A stretch of DNA of 64,000 nucleotides from Gonapodya prolifera JEL478 (lineage: Eukaryota > Monoblepharomycota > Monoblepharidomycetes > Monoblepharidales > Gonapodyaceae). Where the stretch lies: contig KQ965737.1 of the NCBI GenBank assembly GCA_001574975.1, positions 722,288 through 786,287 of the forward strand. Direction: 5' to 3'. Under the pieces are notes generated by a model, which worked only from the letters and a program-made list of their open reading frames with translations, was not told the DNA's origin and searched no databases. The position numbers were made by a program, and so were the translations under genes. Positions 44,215 through 58,677 of this stretch are shown in pieces. Numbering within the stretch: position 1 is the first letter of the stretch; each line of letters begins with the position of its first letter.

Positions 44215-45090
44215 CGGTGTCTTGGGTCAAGCTGGGTGAGAGGGTTCGTTGGCCTTTTGGTGCAGGTTTTCCCCCCCGGTTTGGAAAGTTGAGTCATGCT
44301 TCCGGCGCCTCTCCCCTTACCGCCACAGACAGAACACTGCCTCCTATGATGACTCACCCCAAATCTAACAATTGCACACACTATACGTGGCTGCGTTGCC
44401 AGAAATTTGGACGCGATTGCTGGAGAAGACTTTTCTTCCTGGTCTTGGCCGATTTTTTGCCTTTTTAGGACATACACCAACCATTTTTGACTCTGGAGCT
44501 CAATAAACCTTTTCTGTAATTTACAAATGTTAACTTTTGCTTCAGACGTTGTGTAAGAATACATGTGTAAAGGATCATGATTATGAGTGGCGGTGTGGGT
44601 CGGCCGAGGCCGGTGAATGGGGAACAAAGTGGATCTTGTCATGGAACGCTCCGGATTGTGAAAAACAACGTCGGTTGTCTCGATGTACTCTGAGAGATGT
44701 TACCTCTTTATTAGCCACGTTTTTGAATTATGTTGGAGGGCCCAGCGCAATACGCCGGGTCTCATAAAACTTCTCTCTGGAGCCCAGTAAGAAATTATAC
44801 TTGTTTGCTGGTTAGCCTAGCGTGGCAAAAATGTTAGCTTAGAGTTTTCCAATTTCGAAGCACATTTGATTGCGTTAGGGTTCTTGTGACCAAACCTGCT
44901 CCAAGCCCTCACCACACATTATTATTCGCTCTCCTCTTTACGCTTCCAACCAAGCCTTTTCGGAGCGCTTTTCCCTCACCTCAATCGCCATCATTAAACC
45001 AACACTTTCGAAGCACCTGCGGTCGCCAAGTCCCGTATCCCCACACCGGACCTCCAACCTCACACGGCCAGTCCACTTCGCCCACAACGC
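44215..45090. promoter_or_regulatory. Divergent intergenic region between oxidase and peroxidase
   Basis: This 876-bp region separates the start codons of the glyoxal oxidase (minus) and the heme peroxidase (plus). No gene was found in it. It must hold both promoters, which makes co-regulation of the pair plausible. No individual binding site can be supported. Confidence 0.5.
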
Positions 45091-47164
45091 ATGCCCTCTC
45101 GTTTCTCCGGACGCAGTCCTGATTCTCGGCAACCACCAGAGTCTCAAAGTTACCCCGCTGTGAACGATTTGTCCAGGCCTTTACCAGCATACACATCCAC
45201 TAGGACGCTCAAGATGGCAGACTCGAGCGACGACGTAATAAAACCGCTAGCACCCTCGGCGTCGGAGCATCTCTACCCTTACGACGAAAACTTTGATGGA
45301 AAGAATCCCCCTTTCACCCCTTACGACGACACCGCGGAGAAGCGTCTAAAACGAATCATATACCTCGCTGTGGGGCTTCTCCTCCTCGTAGTGATTGCCC
45401 TGGGTGTCGGGCTCGGACTTCTCTTCAAAAACAGGGGCGATGGCGCATCATCCTCCGCTTCCGATGCAAACGCAGTTCAGGGTGGGGGGGCTTCCACCTC
45501 TTCCCGAACATCGACGACGGTGGCTACCGCCGCGGCGACTCCAATCCAGTCAATGTACAACTATTCCAACTGGGGTGGAGGTTGCACTGGATGCGGACAA
45601 TACGGTGGCTATGGAGGGTCTGGATCGTCGAAATCATCGAGCAACATCAACGTTTTCGGAACGCTGGTACGTAAATTAACCTCAAGCGACTGTCATTTTA
45701 CCGCTATTTGGGTGCCCGGTGGATTGGATTGCGAAAGAGCGGAACAATGTGTTTGCAAGAGCCAAGAGGGGGGCTGTGTTACTCATACGGAGCCTCACAC
45801 AGTCAAGCACGAATCAAAGTGGACTGGAATTGAGGCTTGGATTTGCTCATCCTCTGCTTCGACTGTCTCGTTTTGTATTCTCACCCGTTCTTCCCCTCGT
45901 GCAGGCAAACATGACCGACCCCATTGACTGCAATGCCTGGAACATTTACTTCAACCTTACCATGACGTTGGACTACACGAACGGCACGTACGTGTTTTCG
46001 TCTCTCGTGCTTTGCTTGCAATATCACGAACCCATCAATTCACAATCGCCGAACGCAATTGTCTTCCTTCGCACCTTTCAGCGCTGTCAACATCGGTCTG
46101 CGTGGACCATTCATCAGGGCTCTGTTCCATGATGCCGGTACATACAACCCCGCAGACGGGTCTGGGGGCATGGACGGAAGCTTGATACACGAGCTTACTG
46201 ATAGAAAGGACAACCTTGGGCTCGAGAAAACGGCACAATGGGGTGCGTTATCTTGCAAAGTGTGGACTTGGTGTTGGAGGAATCTTAACGTTCTGACTTT
46301 CTTTGCAATTTTCCTGCATCCTTCGCATTACGATGCATCTTCCAGTCGAGGAACTCTTTTCCTCCCAGAAAGCCGAATGTTCATGGGTGAGTGTGGCGTG
46401 AACCACTTGCCAGAACGCCAATATTTTTGACATCACTGCTCCCGCACGCTTCTCTAGCTTTCCCGTGCCGACATCATTTCCATGGGAGCGTTCATAGCCA
46501 TGTCGTCACCCAACTACACAACTCCTTACTACACCGGAAACTCTCTGGCGGTCACCCCCATCGCGCTCCCCTTCCTCATTGGTCGCGTAGACACCAACAC
46601 AGCCAACCCTACCGGTCGACTCCCGGCCGCTAACCAGAGCGCTACCGACGTTTTAACTCGGTTCACAAATGATTTCGGCTTTACGGTGGAGGAAGCCGCA
46701 GCCATTGTGTCGGCGAGCCACAGTGTTGGCGGAATCAACATTGGGGGAAGACACACCGACCCGCCTGTCGGAACGCAGTACCAGACATTCTTCTTGGGGA
46801 CCATCGACGGACCAAAGGCCATAGTAGACAACAAGGCAATCAACAGGGCCATTGGGGGTATCGCCTTGATTCCAGCCGATAACCAGATGGCAAAATTGTC
46901 GGCAACATCGTCGTTCATGTCAAAGTGAGTTGTTTTCATACATGGATTTGGTGTGCTTTTTCTCTGATGCATCTTCGTGCTTGTCTGCTCTGATCTGGTG
47001 CCACTCTTGCACGCCTGTACATTGGGTTCTTTGCCTTGAAATGAAGCTTCAACGCCAACCTCACTGCTTTGTACGCCGCGTACTATCCCGCGGCACTTAA
47101 AATGTCGCTTCTCGGTCAGAACGCAAATGCCATGAGGACTTGGACCCCACCGCTCCCACTGTGA
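45091..47164 (+). CDS. Membrane-anchored heme peroxidase (plant-type superfamily, class II-like)
   Basis: Exons 45091-45666, 45905-45987, 46082-46242, 46346-46386, 46458-46924 and 47047-47164 give 481 residues; MADSSDD at 45214 is an alternative start. A cytosolic N-terminus is followed by one transmembrane helix (IIYLAVGLLLLVVIALGVGL) and a Gly/Ser/Thr-rich stalk. The peroxidase domain has the distal Arg and His in GPFIRALFHDAGTYNP, RADIISMGAFIAM, and the proximal His in SASHSVGGINIGG. The catalytic domain should face outward. It would oxidise a substrate with H2O2; whether it has lignin-peroxidase, manganese or generic activity cannot be told. Its position between two H2O2-forming oxidases suggests a coupled function. 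The end of the domain is shorter than secreted class II enzymes. Confidence 0.85.
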
Positions 47165-47879
47165 GGGATGCTTTCTAATACAGTTTGGATTGTTTATTGC
47201 GAGCGGACGAACTCGCGGAGTCTGAGCGTTTGATTGCATCGCCCGACGCTGGACTTTTGATATTTTACTTTGGTCTGTTTCGGTTGATTTCGAAGGAGCT
47301 TGCATCGCTCACTCCAAGCTTAGCAATGATGGGCACATTAGGAATTGGGAAGAGATTCTACTATTTTATTTAAATCGCTGACGCACAAGAACGAGCCAAG
47401 AACAGTCCTTTTTTTTCTCCACATCAATTGTTGCCAAGGTTGGGTGTTGGGTCGAAAAAAAGAGGCAGGGTTGGTGTGGCGCCAAATTTGGAATTTGAGC
47501 CTTGAGATCACCATCGATTTCAGAGAAACCATCAGGCCTACAATCCAATAGAGGCCATTTTCGTCGGAGACATTCTTTCGCATTGACAGTGAAAGAGGTG
47601 AGAGTGAGAAAACTCGGCGGACCCTCTCTTCGCGACCCTGGGGCTTCAGAGCTTGAGTCTAACGCAGTTTTACTCTATTTTGCTTCAATTGCGTTGGCCC
47701 TGCCAACTGTGTATTACTATGGATAAACCATGGCGTGGTGGGACGATGGGTGGACATGCAGGTGGAACAATGTCGGGCCAGGTGCGATGATTCTGTCTCG
47801 CCTTTGCGTTGGTAACGCCGCTGATGGTTCCCTCCCGCTCTTTCGCATACGATAGCGGAAGAATCAATGGGACACACCT
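47165..47879. other. Intergenic region, no gene seen
   Basis: This 715-bp interval lies between the peroxidase stop and the second oxidase start, on the same strand. Open frames are short and have no recognisable protein. It should include the peroxidase 3' UTR and the oxidase promoter. Confidence 0.55.
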
Positions 47880-50544
47880 ATGGACTCCTTCGGGTCAAAA
47901 TCTCGAGCAGGCACCCCATCGGCCCACGACCTCGTGGATGGGATGAAGATTCAGAAAAAGGGGGGACCAGGAAGCTTTCGTGGGGAACGGAGCAAAGGTA
48001 GCAACAAGCCCCTTTGGATTCTCGTCGGCGGTGAGCAGTCAAATCGAAATCGTTCCTGTGGGCAGCTCTGAAAAGCCTCCCCTAACTTTTAGTCGCCACG
48101 ACACTGCTGATTGCTAGCGGAGCGTTAGTGATCGTTTTTCTTCTGAAACTGAAGACGGGGACAGTATCATCAGCGGGGGGAACGGATCAGATTGGAGCTG
48201 GAGGTAGCACTGGTAGCACTGGTGCCCAGGGAGGATCTGGAACCAGCGCACCAGTGCCAACAGCCACTGCTGCCTACAACGGCCGATGTGGTTCAGCGTT
48301 TGGATTCGCCACTTGTCGTGAGCACCGAGTTCTCCTGCAAATTGTGTTGCCGAGTCTAACGAGTGCAACCGCCCAGCCACTGATGCCAACTCTCTCACCC
48401 AGGGGTACGTCCCCTGCTGCGGTTCTGATGGATACTGCGGCTCCTCCTATTACTCTTGTGGCACTGGCTGCCAGTCCGGCTGTGATGCCTTTACTCCTGC
48501 GACAAGCCTCAGTAATTCCGGAACGTGGACACTCAAGGGCAAATCTGGCGTACCTGCTATGCACGTTATCATGGTCCCTAACACAGGACACATCATCATG
48601 CTCGGAAAGCAAGAGCTTTTCACGGAGCTAAACCTCACATCAAGTCAGTAATGTGCTTACAGTTTCTTGTCAGGTGTGCAGCTGACCAAACGATATAAAG
48701 CCCGCTACGCTTATTCCTCTGAGTGGAATCCCGATACCCTTGACCTCCTGGCCCTAGATCTGAAGACAAATCCGTTTTGCTCCGGCATCGGGAATCTGCC
48801 AGACGGTCGCATCATTTCCGTCGGAGGATCTCTGAGTGAGCTATTGTGTGCACCACCTTTAGAAGTACACGGCTTTAACCACTCGCCGTAACAGATTATA
48901 ATGACCCCATGGTTGCTTCAGGGTACAACGGTATCCGTATTCTAACTCGCCCTTGTGACGGGGCTGCAGTGCCTTGTGATTGGCAAGAGACGGACAATTT
49001 GAAATTACAGAGTGACAGATGGTACCCAACAATAGTAAACCTGCCAGACGGTCGAATGGTGAGTCTCCAAAGAACATATATTGACCCGCTATACCATCTC
49101 ACTTTCGTGCAAAGTTTGTCATCGGCGGTATCGCCCAATTCGATCAAGGTCTTGCGGTCGACAAGCAAACGAACAACCCGACGTACGAGTACTACCCGGC
49201 GACACCAGCTGGTAACTTCCAATTGGACTTGCTTGCGGCCCCTAACGTGTTCCCGTTCCAAATGTACCCGCACGTTCACGTTTTGCGGAGCGGTCGTCTG
49301 TTCATCATGGCGGGGTTGAGCAGCATTATCCTCGACCCGTTGACAAACGCGGTGGTGAAGAACTTGCCAGACCTTCCTGGTGCGTGATCATGCCCATGAA
49401 GCACTATGGACGTCAAAGGTTACATTCGCTTTGTGTTGAAGGAATTTACCCCCGCACGTATCCCAGTGTCGGAGCTGGCACTATGCTCCCGATCTCGTAT
49501 GCCGACAATTATACGGTTCATTTCATGGTTTGTGGAGGTGGGCATCCCGATTTGTGGATTGAGCAAAAGGGGACGGACAGTTGTGGTATAAGTAAGTCTC
49601 TGGAATACGGAGGTGTTCCTTCCCTGCTCCCAAAAATTGACTCTTTGGTGCAACCGTGGAAAAGTCACACCCGAAGCGGCTAACCCAACATGGGACACAT
49701 CCGAAACGGCTCCCCAAGCTCGCGTCATGGTGCACCCTACGATTCTGGCTGATGGATCCATCATATTTGTCAATGGAGCATTGCAGGGGCACCAAGGATG
49801 GGAGGCCGGTAAAAGCCCTGTTTTGGCACCAGACATCTTCATTCCAAATGCACCCAAGGGGAAGAGGTGGTACACAATGACAGCGTCCACAATCCCTCGC
49901 ATGTGTATGTATCCTGGAGCTCTTATGGAAGTCTGGATGAATTCTGGATTCACGAGCTTTGTTGTTCCCTCCCAGACCACTCCATTTCCATCATGATGCC
50001 CGATGCAACCGTGCTCATTACGGGGTCAAATCCTCACTTGGACCCTGTCGTGAACGGCTCAAGTCCATACCCGACAGAGTATCGAAACGAAATTTTGACC
50101 CCACCTTACCTTTCGACCACCAAGACGAGGCCAACTTTCACGACCGATCCACCTGCTACCGTGACTCCTGGTCAGCAGTTCACTGTCACTGGAACGTGGA
50201 ACAGCAAGAAGCCAATGCAGGCCAGCTTCTACTTCCCGGGAGGTGTTACGCACTCGTGAGTTGATAGATTCAGAAAATCTCATGTGATTATCGTCTCAAC
50301 ATTCTCGTCCAGTCTGCACATGTCCACACGATTAGTATTCGTAAGTAACCACTGCTTCAAGTTTGGCGGTGTCCCGCCTAACGTGTGTTGTATGCAGGCA
50401 CCAACTGTTGTCCAGTCCGCCAACACACTCCAAATTACCACACCACCCGATAACAACGTGGTTCCGCCAGGGTTCTATTTACTGTACATTGTAAATGACG
50501 GTGTGCCCAGCATCGGGAAGTGGGTTCAGATTACGCTGGCGTGA
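47880..50544 (+). CDS. Second membrane-anchored glyoxal oxidase with chitin-binding domain
   Basis: Exon 1 (47880-48030) is a cytosolic basic tail; exon 2 (from 48093) adds the helix TTLLIASGALVIVFLLKL. A Gly/Ser/Thr linker leads to the CBM18-like module GRCGSAFGFATC, joined across an intron with an acceptor just before CCACTGATG to PTDANSLTQGYVPCCGSDG, YCGSSYYSCGTGCQ and SGC. The oxidase domain repeats all motifs of the first copy: NPFCSGIG, DRWYPTIVNLPDGR, FMVCGGGHPDLW, RMYHSISIMMPDA, GVTHS and a C-terminus IGKWVQITLA. Shared splice positions and an almost identical order of blocks mark it as a duplicate of the 41390-44214 gene. The peroxidase lies between them. Exact boundaries of some middle exons are approximate. 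Confidence 0.87.
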
Positions 50545-50698
50545 TTAGTTTTTTGTATGTAATGCACAATTTTACATTCGCATCGATTACCAAAAATTAC
50601 GTAAAGATTGACCTGCAAAGAGTGACCTGCCTCCGTGGCCTTAACCATAGGGCCGAGGCTATTGGCAACTTTGGGATCATCGATCAACACAGAAAGAA

Positions 50699-53600
50699 AT
50701 GGCCGACACGTTCGAGCGTGGTCCAGCCACGGCGGAGGAGCGGCGGCTGGAGGAGGCAGATGCCTGTATGTCCGTGCAACGGTTTCAGTGAATGCTCGCG
50801 ACGCTGACTTCCCTCTTCGTGAAGACAACAAGCATTGGCGTCGATGGGGTTAGTGCACTGTGACATTGATTGATGAAAAAACGACGCTCCTAATCCAAAT
50901 ATTTTATTGGACAAGGCCCTTATTTGAGGTGAAAAGAAGCCTTCTTCCTGCTTGCAACAGTGACGTCTACCAGAGCTATTGCACCTACAGCGATCGGCAA
51001 TGGGGTACCGTAAGAGAGGATTACACATACAATGGAGATGTCTGGAACTCTCTCACATATGAAGATGCCATGATGAAAGCCTATCGTTGGGGCGAGGATG
51101 GCATTGGCGGCATATCGGACAACCACGGCAAATTCAACATGGCCTTCTCGTTTTGGAACGAGCAAGACCCGTTTATCAAAGAGAGATTGTTCGGGCTGGC
51201 AGGCCCCGAAGGTAACCATGGGGAGGATGTCAAGGTGTGTGTGATGTCCATGTCTCCCTGTATTTTCAACTTACTCATCATTTTGTTTCTTCGCCAGGAA
51301 TGGTATGCTTATCTTGACAACACACCAACGCACTCGTACATGAAGATGCTCTATAAGTACCCAAAGGTAAATGCTACAGCACAATAGTCACACCCCACAC
51401 TGTACAAGAACTCATTTTCGAACCATAAGAGCCGATTCCCGTACGAGGAGCTGAGGGAGAAGAACAACCTCCGCAATCGCTCGCGACAGGAGCGAGAGTA
51501 CGAGTTGTTGGACACTGGAGTGTTTGACGACGACGAGTACTTTGATATTCTTATCGAGTACTGCAAAGCAGATACCGATGACATTCTCTGCCAACTGACT
51601 GTGTCAAATCGCGGGGCGACGACTTCCCCCATCCACGTTCTTCCGACACTTTTTTTCCGCAACACATGGGCCTGGGAAGGAGAAAAGGAGACGGAAAAGG
51701 ATTCAAAGCCTTTTATCATTCTGGTACCGCAGCATACCGCTGAATACTCGACAATCTCGTTGGAGGATTCGGGACGAAGCTTTCTCCAGTATTGCCATTT
51801 CGCTGCTCACTCCAATGACACCGACAGCAAACCTGAGCTTTTATTCACCGAAAATGAAACGAACAACGAGCGTTTGTACGGTGTGCCAAACGCAACACCA
51901 TTCGTCAAGGATGGCGTCAATCGCCGGGTGGTGCATAAGGATGAAGGGGTAGTGAATCCGGCCAACACGGGCACCAAGTGTGCTGCTTGGTATAAATTCA
52001 TTGTTCCAGGACACTCGGAAGTTCAAGTGAAACTCCGCTTCACTCCTGCAAGCGGCAGAGATACCAAGGGACGTGGGGAAGGAGCTACTGACTTTTTTGG
52101 GCGTGAAACATTCGACGACGTATTTCGGCTCCGCAAGAAGGAAGCGGATGCTTTTTACGCTCAATTTCAACCCAGCTCATTGACCGGTGAGAATGTCATG
52201 CCTTTTCACTGATTTTGCCCCCGGCTGCACTCATTTTCTCATAGACGATCTGAAGAACATCCAGCGGCAAGCGTGGGCGGGAATGCTCTGGTCGAAACAA
52301 TTCTACTACTTTGTCGTCCACCATTGGCTTGACGGCGATCCCAGCCAACCAACTCCACCCCCCGATCGCAAGAAGCCTTGGGCAAGGTGACATCGTGCCG
52401 GTGGTGGCGCGGTGAATTTTCGCTAACTTTTCCTCCATGAAAGGAACTTCCACTGGCGCCACCTCCACGTCGACGATGTGTTGTCGATGCCTGATAAGTG
52501 GGAATATCCTTGTGGGTGTCTCAAACCGCGCCGTCGCGATTGTACGATCTCACTTGATTGATCGCCGATCTTCTGCAGTTTTCTGTGCATGGGTAAGGCA
52601 TTCAAATCATTCATAGCCGCATTTGTTCTTAAAATAAGCTCACGAAACACTCAATTCATTCGTGGAGGACACTGCATTTCACGCGGTGAGCAGATGCATT
52701 TCATTGGTGGCATCCCACCGAGTCCTGATCTGCGACGATCTTCAGATACCTCTGGCTTTAATCGACCCTTGGTTTGCCAAAAGGCAACTTGACAGGTGAC
52801 ACCTTTGTCGTCACCCCGATCCTTGTTTTCTAAAAGAAAAATTCAGGCTCACTCGGGAATGGTACATGCACCCGTCAGGCCAGATGCCTGCGTACGAGTG
52901 GGCGTTCTCTGACGTGAATCCCCCTGTAAGATGAAGTGCCACCGTTGACTTCGCTCTCCTGACAGCTTTTTCTGTCTTCTAGGTTCACGCTTGGGCAGCG
53001 TGGCGTGTCTACAAAATGGAACGTAAATACTGGGGTCGTTCCGACACATTGTTCTTGGAGAGAGTGTTCCAAAAACTTTTGCTCAACTTCACGTGGTGGA
53101 TCAACCGTAAAGATCGTGATGGGTTTGTGACCTTCGCTTGACTGCCGAAACTGTTCATGTTGGTTTGGTAACTCGCTGTTAAAGGAATAATGTCTTCGAA
53201 GGAGGGTTCCTGGGTCTCGATAACATTGCTGTGTTCAATCGATCCGAGGCAAGTGTATTCGTGGTCTGCCCCTTTCGTCCATCAAGTGACTCGCGGTTGT
53301 GGTCTCAGGCGCTCCCCGTCGACGGTCGCCTTCGCCAAGCAGATGGAACTGGATGGATGGCATTTTTTTCGCTGTACATGTATGTTCGAAAACCATTCCG
53401 ACAAGACGCCCACCGTGCAGAAACTAACGTTGTTGACACGAAGGCTTGCAATCGCCCTTGAACTTGCACAGACAAATGCAGCTTACGAAGATATTGCCTC
53501 TAAATTCTTCGAACATTTCCTTTACATCTCCGACGCTCTAACTTTCTCTTCTGGGGCAGATGGGCGCATCAACTCGTTGTGGGATTCGGTAGGTTTCATC

Positions 53601-54767
53601 CAAGCGGAACTCTACAATATCATACACATTCCTGCTTCCGACACAGAACGACGGATTTTACTACGACGCAATTGAGTTTCGTGATGGAAGAGTTGTTCCT
53701 CTCCGCGTGAGGAGCATGGTTGGGCTGATTCCCATGTTCGCTGTCACTGTGTTGGAACCAGAGCTTATAGAGAAGCTTCCAGGCTTCCAACGGAGAATGA
53801 ACTGGTTTCTCGACCACTGGCCATTTGCCGCTCGGAATGTTTCGTGTAAGTGTTGAGGACTGTTGCACATAGGTCTTTGTTGCCTCAGCGGTATCCCCAC
53901 GCAGTTCAGAATACGGTCACCGGCGAACTGTCAGCGCATAATCGTGGCAAAGGTTACTACAAACATCGGATACTTCTCAGTTTGTTTGATCGCGAACGAT
54001 TGGAAAAAGTGCTGAGTCGGGTTCTTGACCCCGCTGAATTTTTGAGTGACAGAGGTATTCGAAGGTAAGGAAAGTTTTTCCTTCTTTTATTTCCCCTCCT
54101 TTCTGCCCCCCCTCCTTTGCAACAGCCTTTCGAAGTTTCACAAGGATCACCCATACACTTGGTGGACCGAGTCAGGCGAGGCGAAAACTGTGTCATATCT
54201 TCCTGGAGAATCGGACTCCGGTCTTTTTGGGGGGAACTCGAACTGGCGGGGACCTGTTTGGCTAGCCACGATATTTGTAAGCGTTACCATCTCCTTTCCC
54301 ATTGTGTTCATTCTCAAGTTTATCTTAATCAACAGTTGATAATTGAATCGCTTCAACGATTCCACTACTTTTATGGCGACAATGGCTTCTCCGTGGAATG
54401 CCCGACAGGGAGCGGAGTGCGAAAGAACCTCAACCTTGTCGCTGACGACATTATGCATCGGACAATACGCCTGTTTTGTCGTGACCTTGACGGACGCCGA
54501 CCTTACCACGGAACTGAGCCGCGTTCAGATAAAATGAACTTTGACGAACACTTCAAGGAGCATGTCCACTTCTTTGAGTATTTTGACGGAGATTCTGGCA
54601 GGGGCCTGGGTGCATCTCATCAGACCGGGTGGACTGGACTTATAGCAAAAATGATTCTCTCTGCGGGACTGACTTGCGAAGTCAGTGGGCGTTGCATGAT
54701 GGAAATGAGGCCACCGCATATTCAAAAACGCATAGAGGAGCGTCGGAAAAAGAATCAGCAACCATAG
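50699..54767 (+). CDS. GH63-like (MGH1-type) glycosidase
   Basis: The protein starts [16 protein letters not shown] and, after introns, reads [73 protein letters not shown] and YPFFCAWDTAFHAIPL. Further on come [39 protein letters not shown] and SNWRGPVWL. This is the six-hairpin fold family around GH63, annotated as glucosidase or MGH1-like hydrolase in fungi. Many introns split it, with two micro-exons of 14 and 18 nt (52579-52592, 52668-52685) that build part of the active-site motif. No signal peptide is visible, so it may be cytosolic. The second exon (near 50800-50860) and some acceptors are uncertain. The substrate is likely a glucoside or mannoside (inference). Confidence 0.82.
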
Positions 54768-54979
54768 CCACAGAAAGATTTTGTCGTAAACAAGTTCATT
54801 TTTTAGTGCGGGAGAATTGTACACTTCAACTGAGTTGAAGATTAGGAACAACACACTCTTCCCAGTCCCAACCAAATCGCGTCTGTCCATCACCCAGCGA
54901 CGCATTATTGACTCCGTAGAGGCAAACGGAATCCGGTCTCAGCGCCTCTTCACGGAATTCCCGCTCAATTTCGGACAGG

Positions 54980-56640
54980 ATGGCCCCATCAGACACCGAG
55001 TCGAAGAAGGTCTCCCGGAAACCAGCGAGTGCGCTCCCTCGTTGAGCTCCATCTCTCTATAATACTCTCAACACGCTGTTTCGTCTCGCCGCACCCTTTA
55101 TTCTCCCTTCACCAGACACAGCATTTCGGCAGCAGCGCCTTCGAGCATGGCAGCCCATCCTCACACCAAAGACCGTTCTTCCTGTATTCTTCGCAATAGG
55201 GGCAATATTCATACCAATTGGTAAGTATGCGGGACACGTGGATGGTAACTTCGATTGGTGCAAGTACCCTGAGCGGAGACCAGATGCGGTAACGAGATAA
55301 CCTATAACACACTGGGTTGTGGTGTCCATAGCTTCGTGAAGCGGCATTCAGTGGACGGAAATATTGAGCTATTTCAAATGCCACACGTCTCGCAACGGGT
55401 GGATGTTGGTGTAAATAATTGATGCTTTTTACACCATCTCCAGGAATCGGTCTATATATCGCCGCTGATCGAGTTCAGCAAGTCATGTTTGACTACACCA
55501 CATGTGATAAATCCAATGCACCAGCGAATATGGCGTGGTCGGCTGCCACCAATACCTGCACAATCACTTTCACCATCGACAAGCCCTTCGTGAAGCCTGT
55601 CTTCCTTTACTATCGCCTCACATCCTTTTATCAGAACCACAGGCGATACGTCAAAAGTTATGACTCGTCGCAGCTCAGGGGCGATGTGGTCACCGCATCT
55701 TCACTGAGCGACACCTGTTCTCCAATTAAACAACCAGCAAACTCTTCAAATGTTCAGTATTATCCTTGTGGACTAATTGCAAACTCGATGTTTAGTGGTG
55801 AGAACGTCACGTAGCGACTGTTCGGTCATGCAGTCCATATTTTACCTCTCGATCGACAGACAACATTCTCGATCCCGTCCGTACTTCCGACAGCTACACC
55901 TATGTGTTCACAGAAAAGGGAATTTCTTGGCCTTCCGATGCATCAAAGTATCGTACTTCCAAGTTGTTCTCGGAAAAGACAGACCAAGAGATTCGAACAA
56001 GTATCCTACCCCCTCCTGCGTGGCGCACGGGGTTCAAGTGGAAGGGTTACGATCAAGGGTACAACAAAACGAACTTCCCAGACCTTGCAACTTGGGAGCG
56101 GTTCCAAGTATGGATGAGAACGGCAGGTCTCCCAAATTTCCGGAAGCTTTGGGGCAGGAATGACTCGGAGGACATGCCGGCAGGAACTTATACCATCCAA
56201 ATACAATCGAGTAAGAGGGTTTGACAAGCGAAGAAATGGATGAAAGGATGTCCTGATGTTTCTTTCCTCTCTGCAAACCAGACTTTGAAGTAGCGCGGTT
56301 TGGTGGTACCAAATCTGTGGTTATTTCCACCGTCTCGCTCATCGGAGGCAAAAATACCTTCCTTGGTGTTGCTTACATTGTCGTTGGTGTTGTGTGCTGG
56401 GCATTTGGGCTCGCATTCCTCGCACGACATCTTATTCGACCCCGGAAACTGGGGGATCACACGTACTTGAGCTGGAACCGGCAGGCATCTCAGCCTCAGT
56501 CTGCTCCCGTAGTTGGAGGAGGGCAAGGATACGCGACCGCGGTTTCATCTCAAGGGGTGAGCGGTGCTGGTGTCAGTCAGAGGCAGGCGGGCTATGGAGG
56601 GCAAGCCGTTCAAATGCAGGCTCTTGACGGAAAGAGTTGA
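54980..56640 (+). CDS. CDC50/LEM3-family P4-ATPase flippase subunit
   Basis: Five exons (54980-55028, 55116-55220, 55444-55797, 55860-56210, 56282-56640) join to 405 residues. The start is [20 protein letters not shown], leading to the family motif [18 protein letters not shown]. The first transmembrane helix is [20 protein letters not shown]. The extracytosolic domain has paired Cys ([33 protein letters not shown]) and N-glycosylation sites. The second helix is [21 protein letters not shown] Gln/Gly-rich tail ends in ALDGKS. These subunits are needed for ER exit and activity of phospholipid flippases. The exon 1 choice is supported by exact phase and by the conserved RKPANTAF junction. Confidence 0.93.
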
Positions 56641-56779
56641 TCATATATATTTGGAAATTGAAGTTGTAATGGAATGCTGTGAATTTTTTTTTTTTTTATG
56701 TCTGCCTTTTTATGACAAAGTTCCGTGAATCGCGTTCCGGCCGGGCGGACAATCATTCTCTCCCACCGATTCGGAAATC

Positions 56780-58584
<1,805 letters not shown>

Positions 58585-58677
58585 GGCGACCCTAGCTACT
58601 TTAGAAGCTTCGATGCCATAGAGTGTGAAAAATTACGGAGCCGACAATTTTGAGCCCGTGGAATGTATCGATTGATA

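Noticed and set aside
48310-48375. Frameshift in the chitin-binding domain of the second oxidase
   Set aside because: Using the acceptor just before CCACTGATG gives a 60-bp intron and the product ATCPTDANSLTQ, in line with the first oxidase, so no frameshift is needed.
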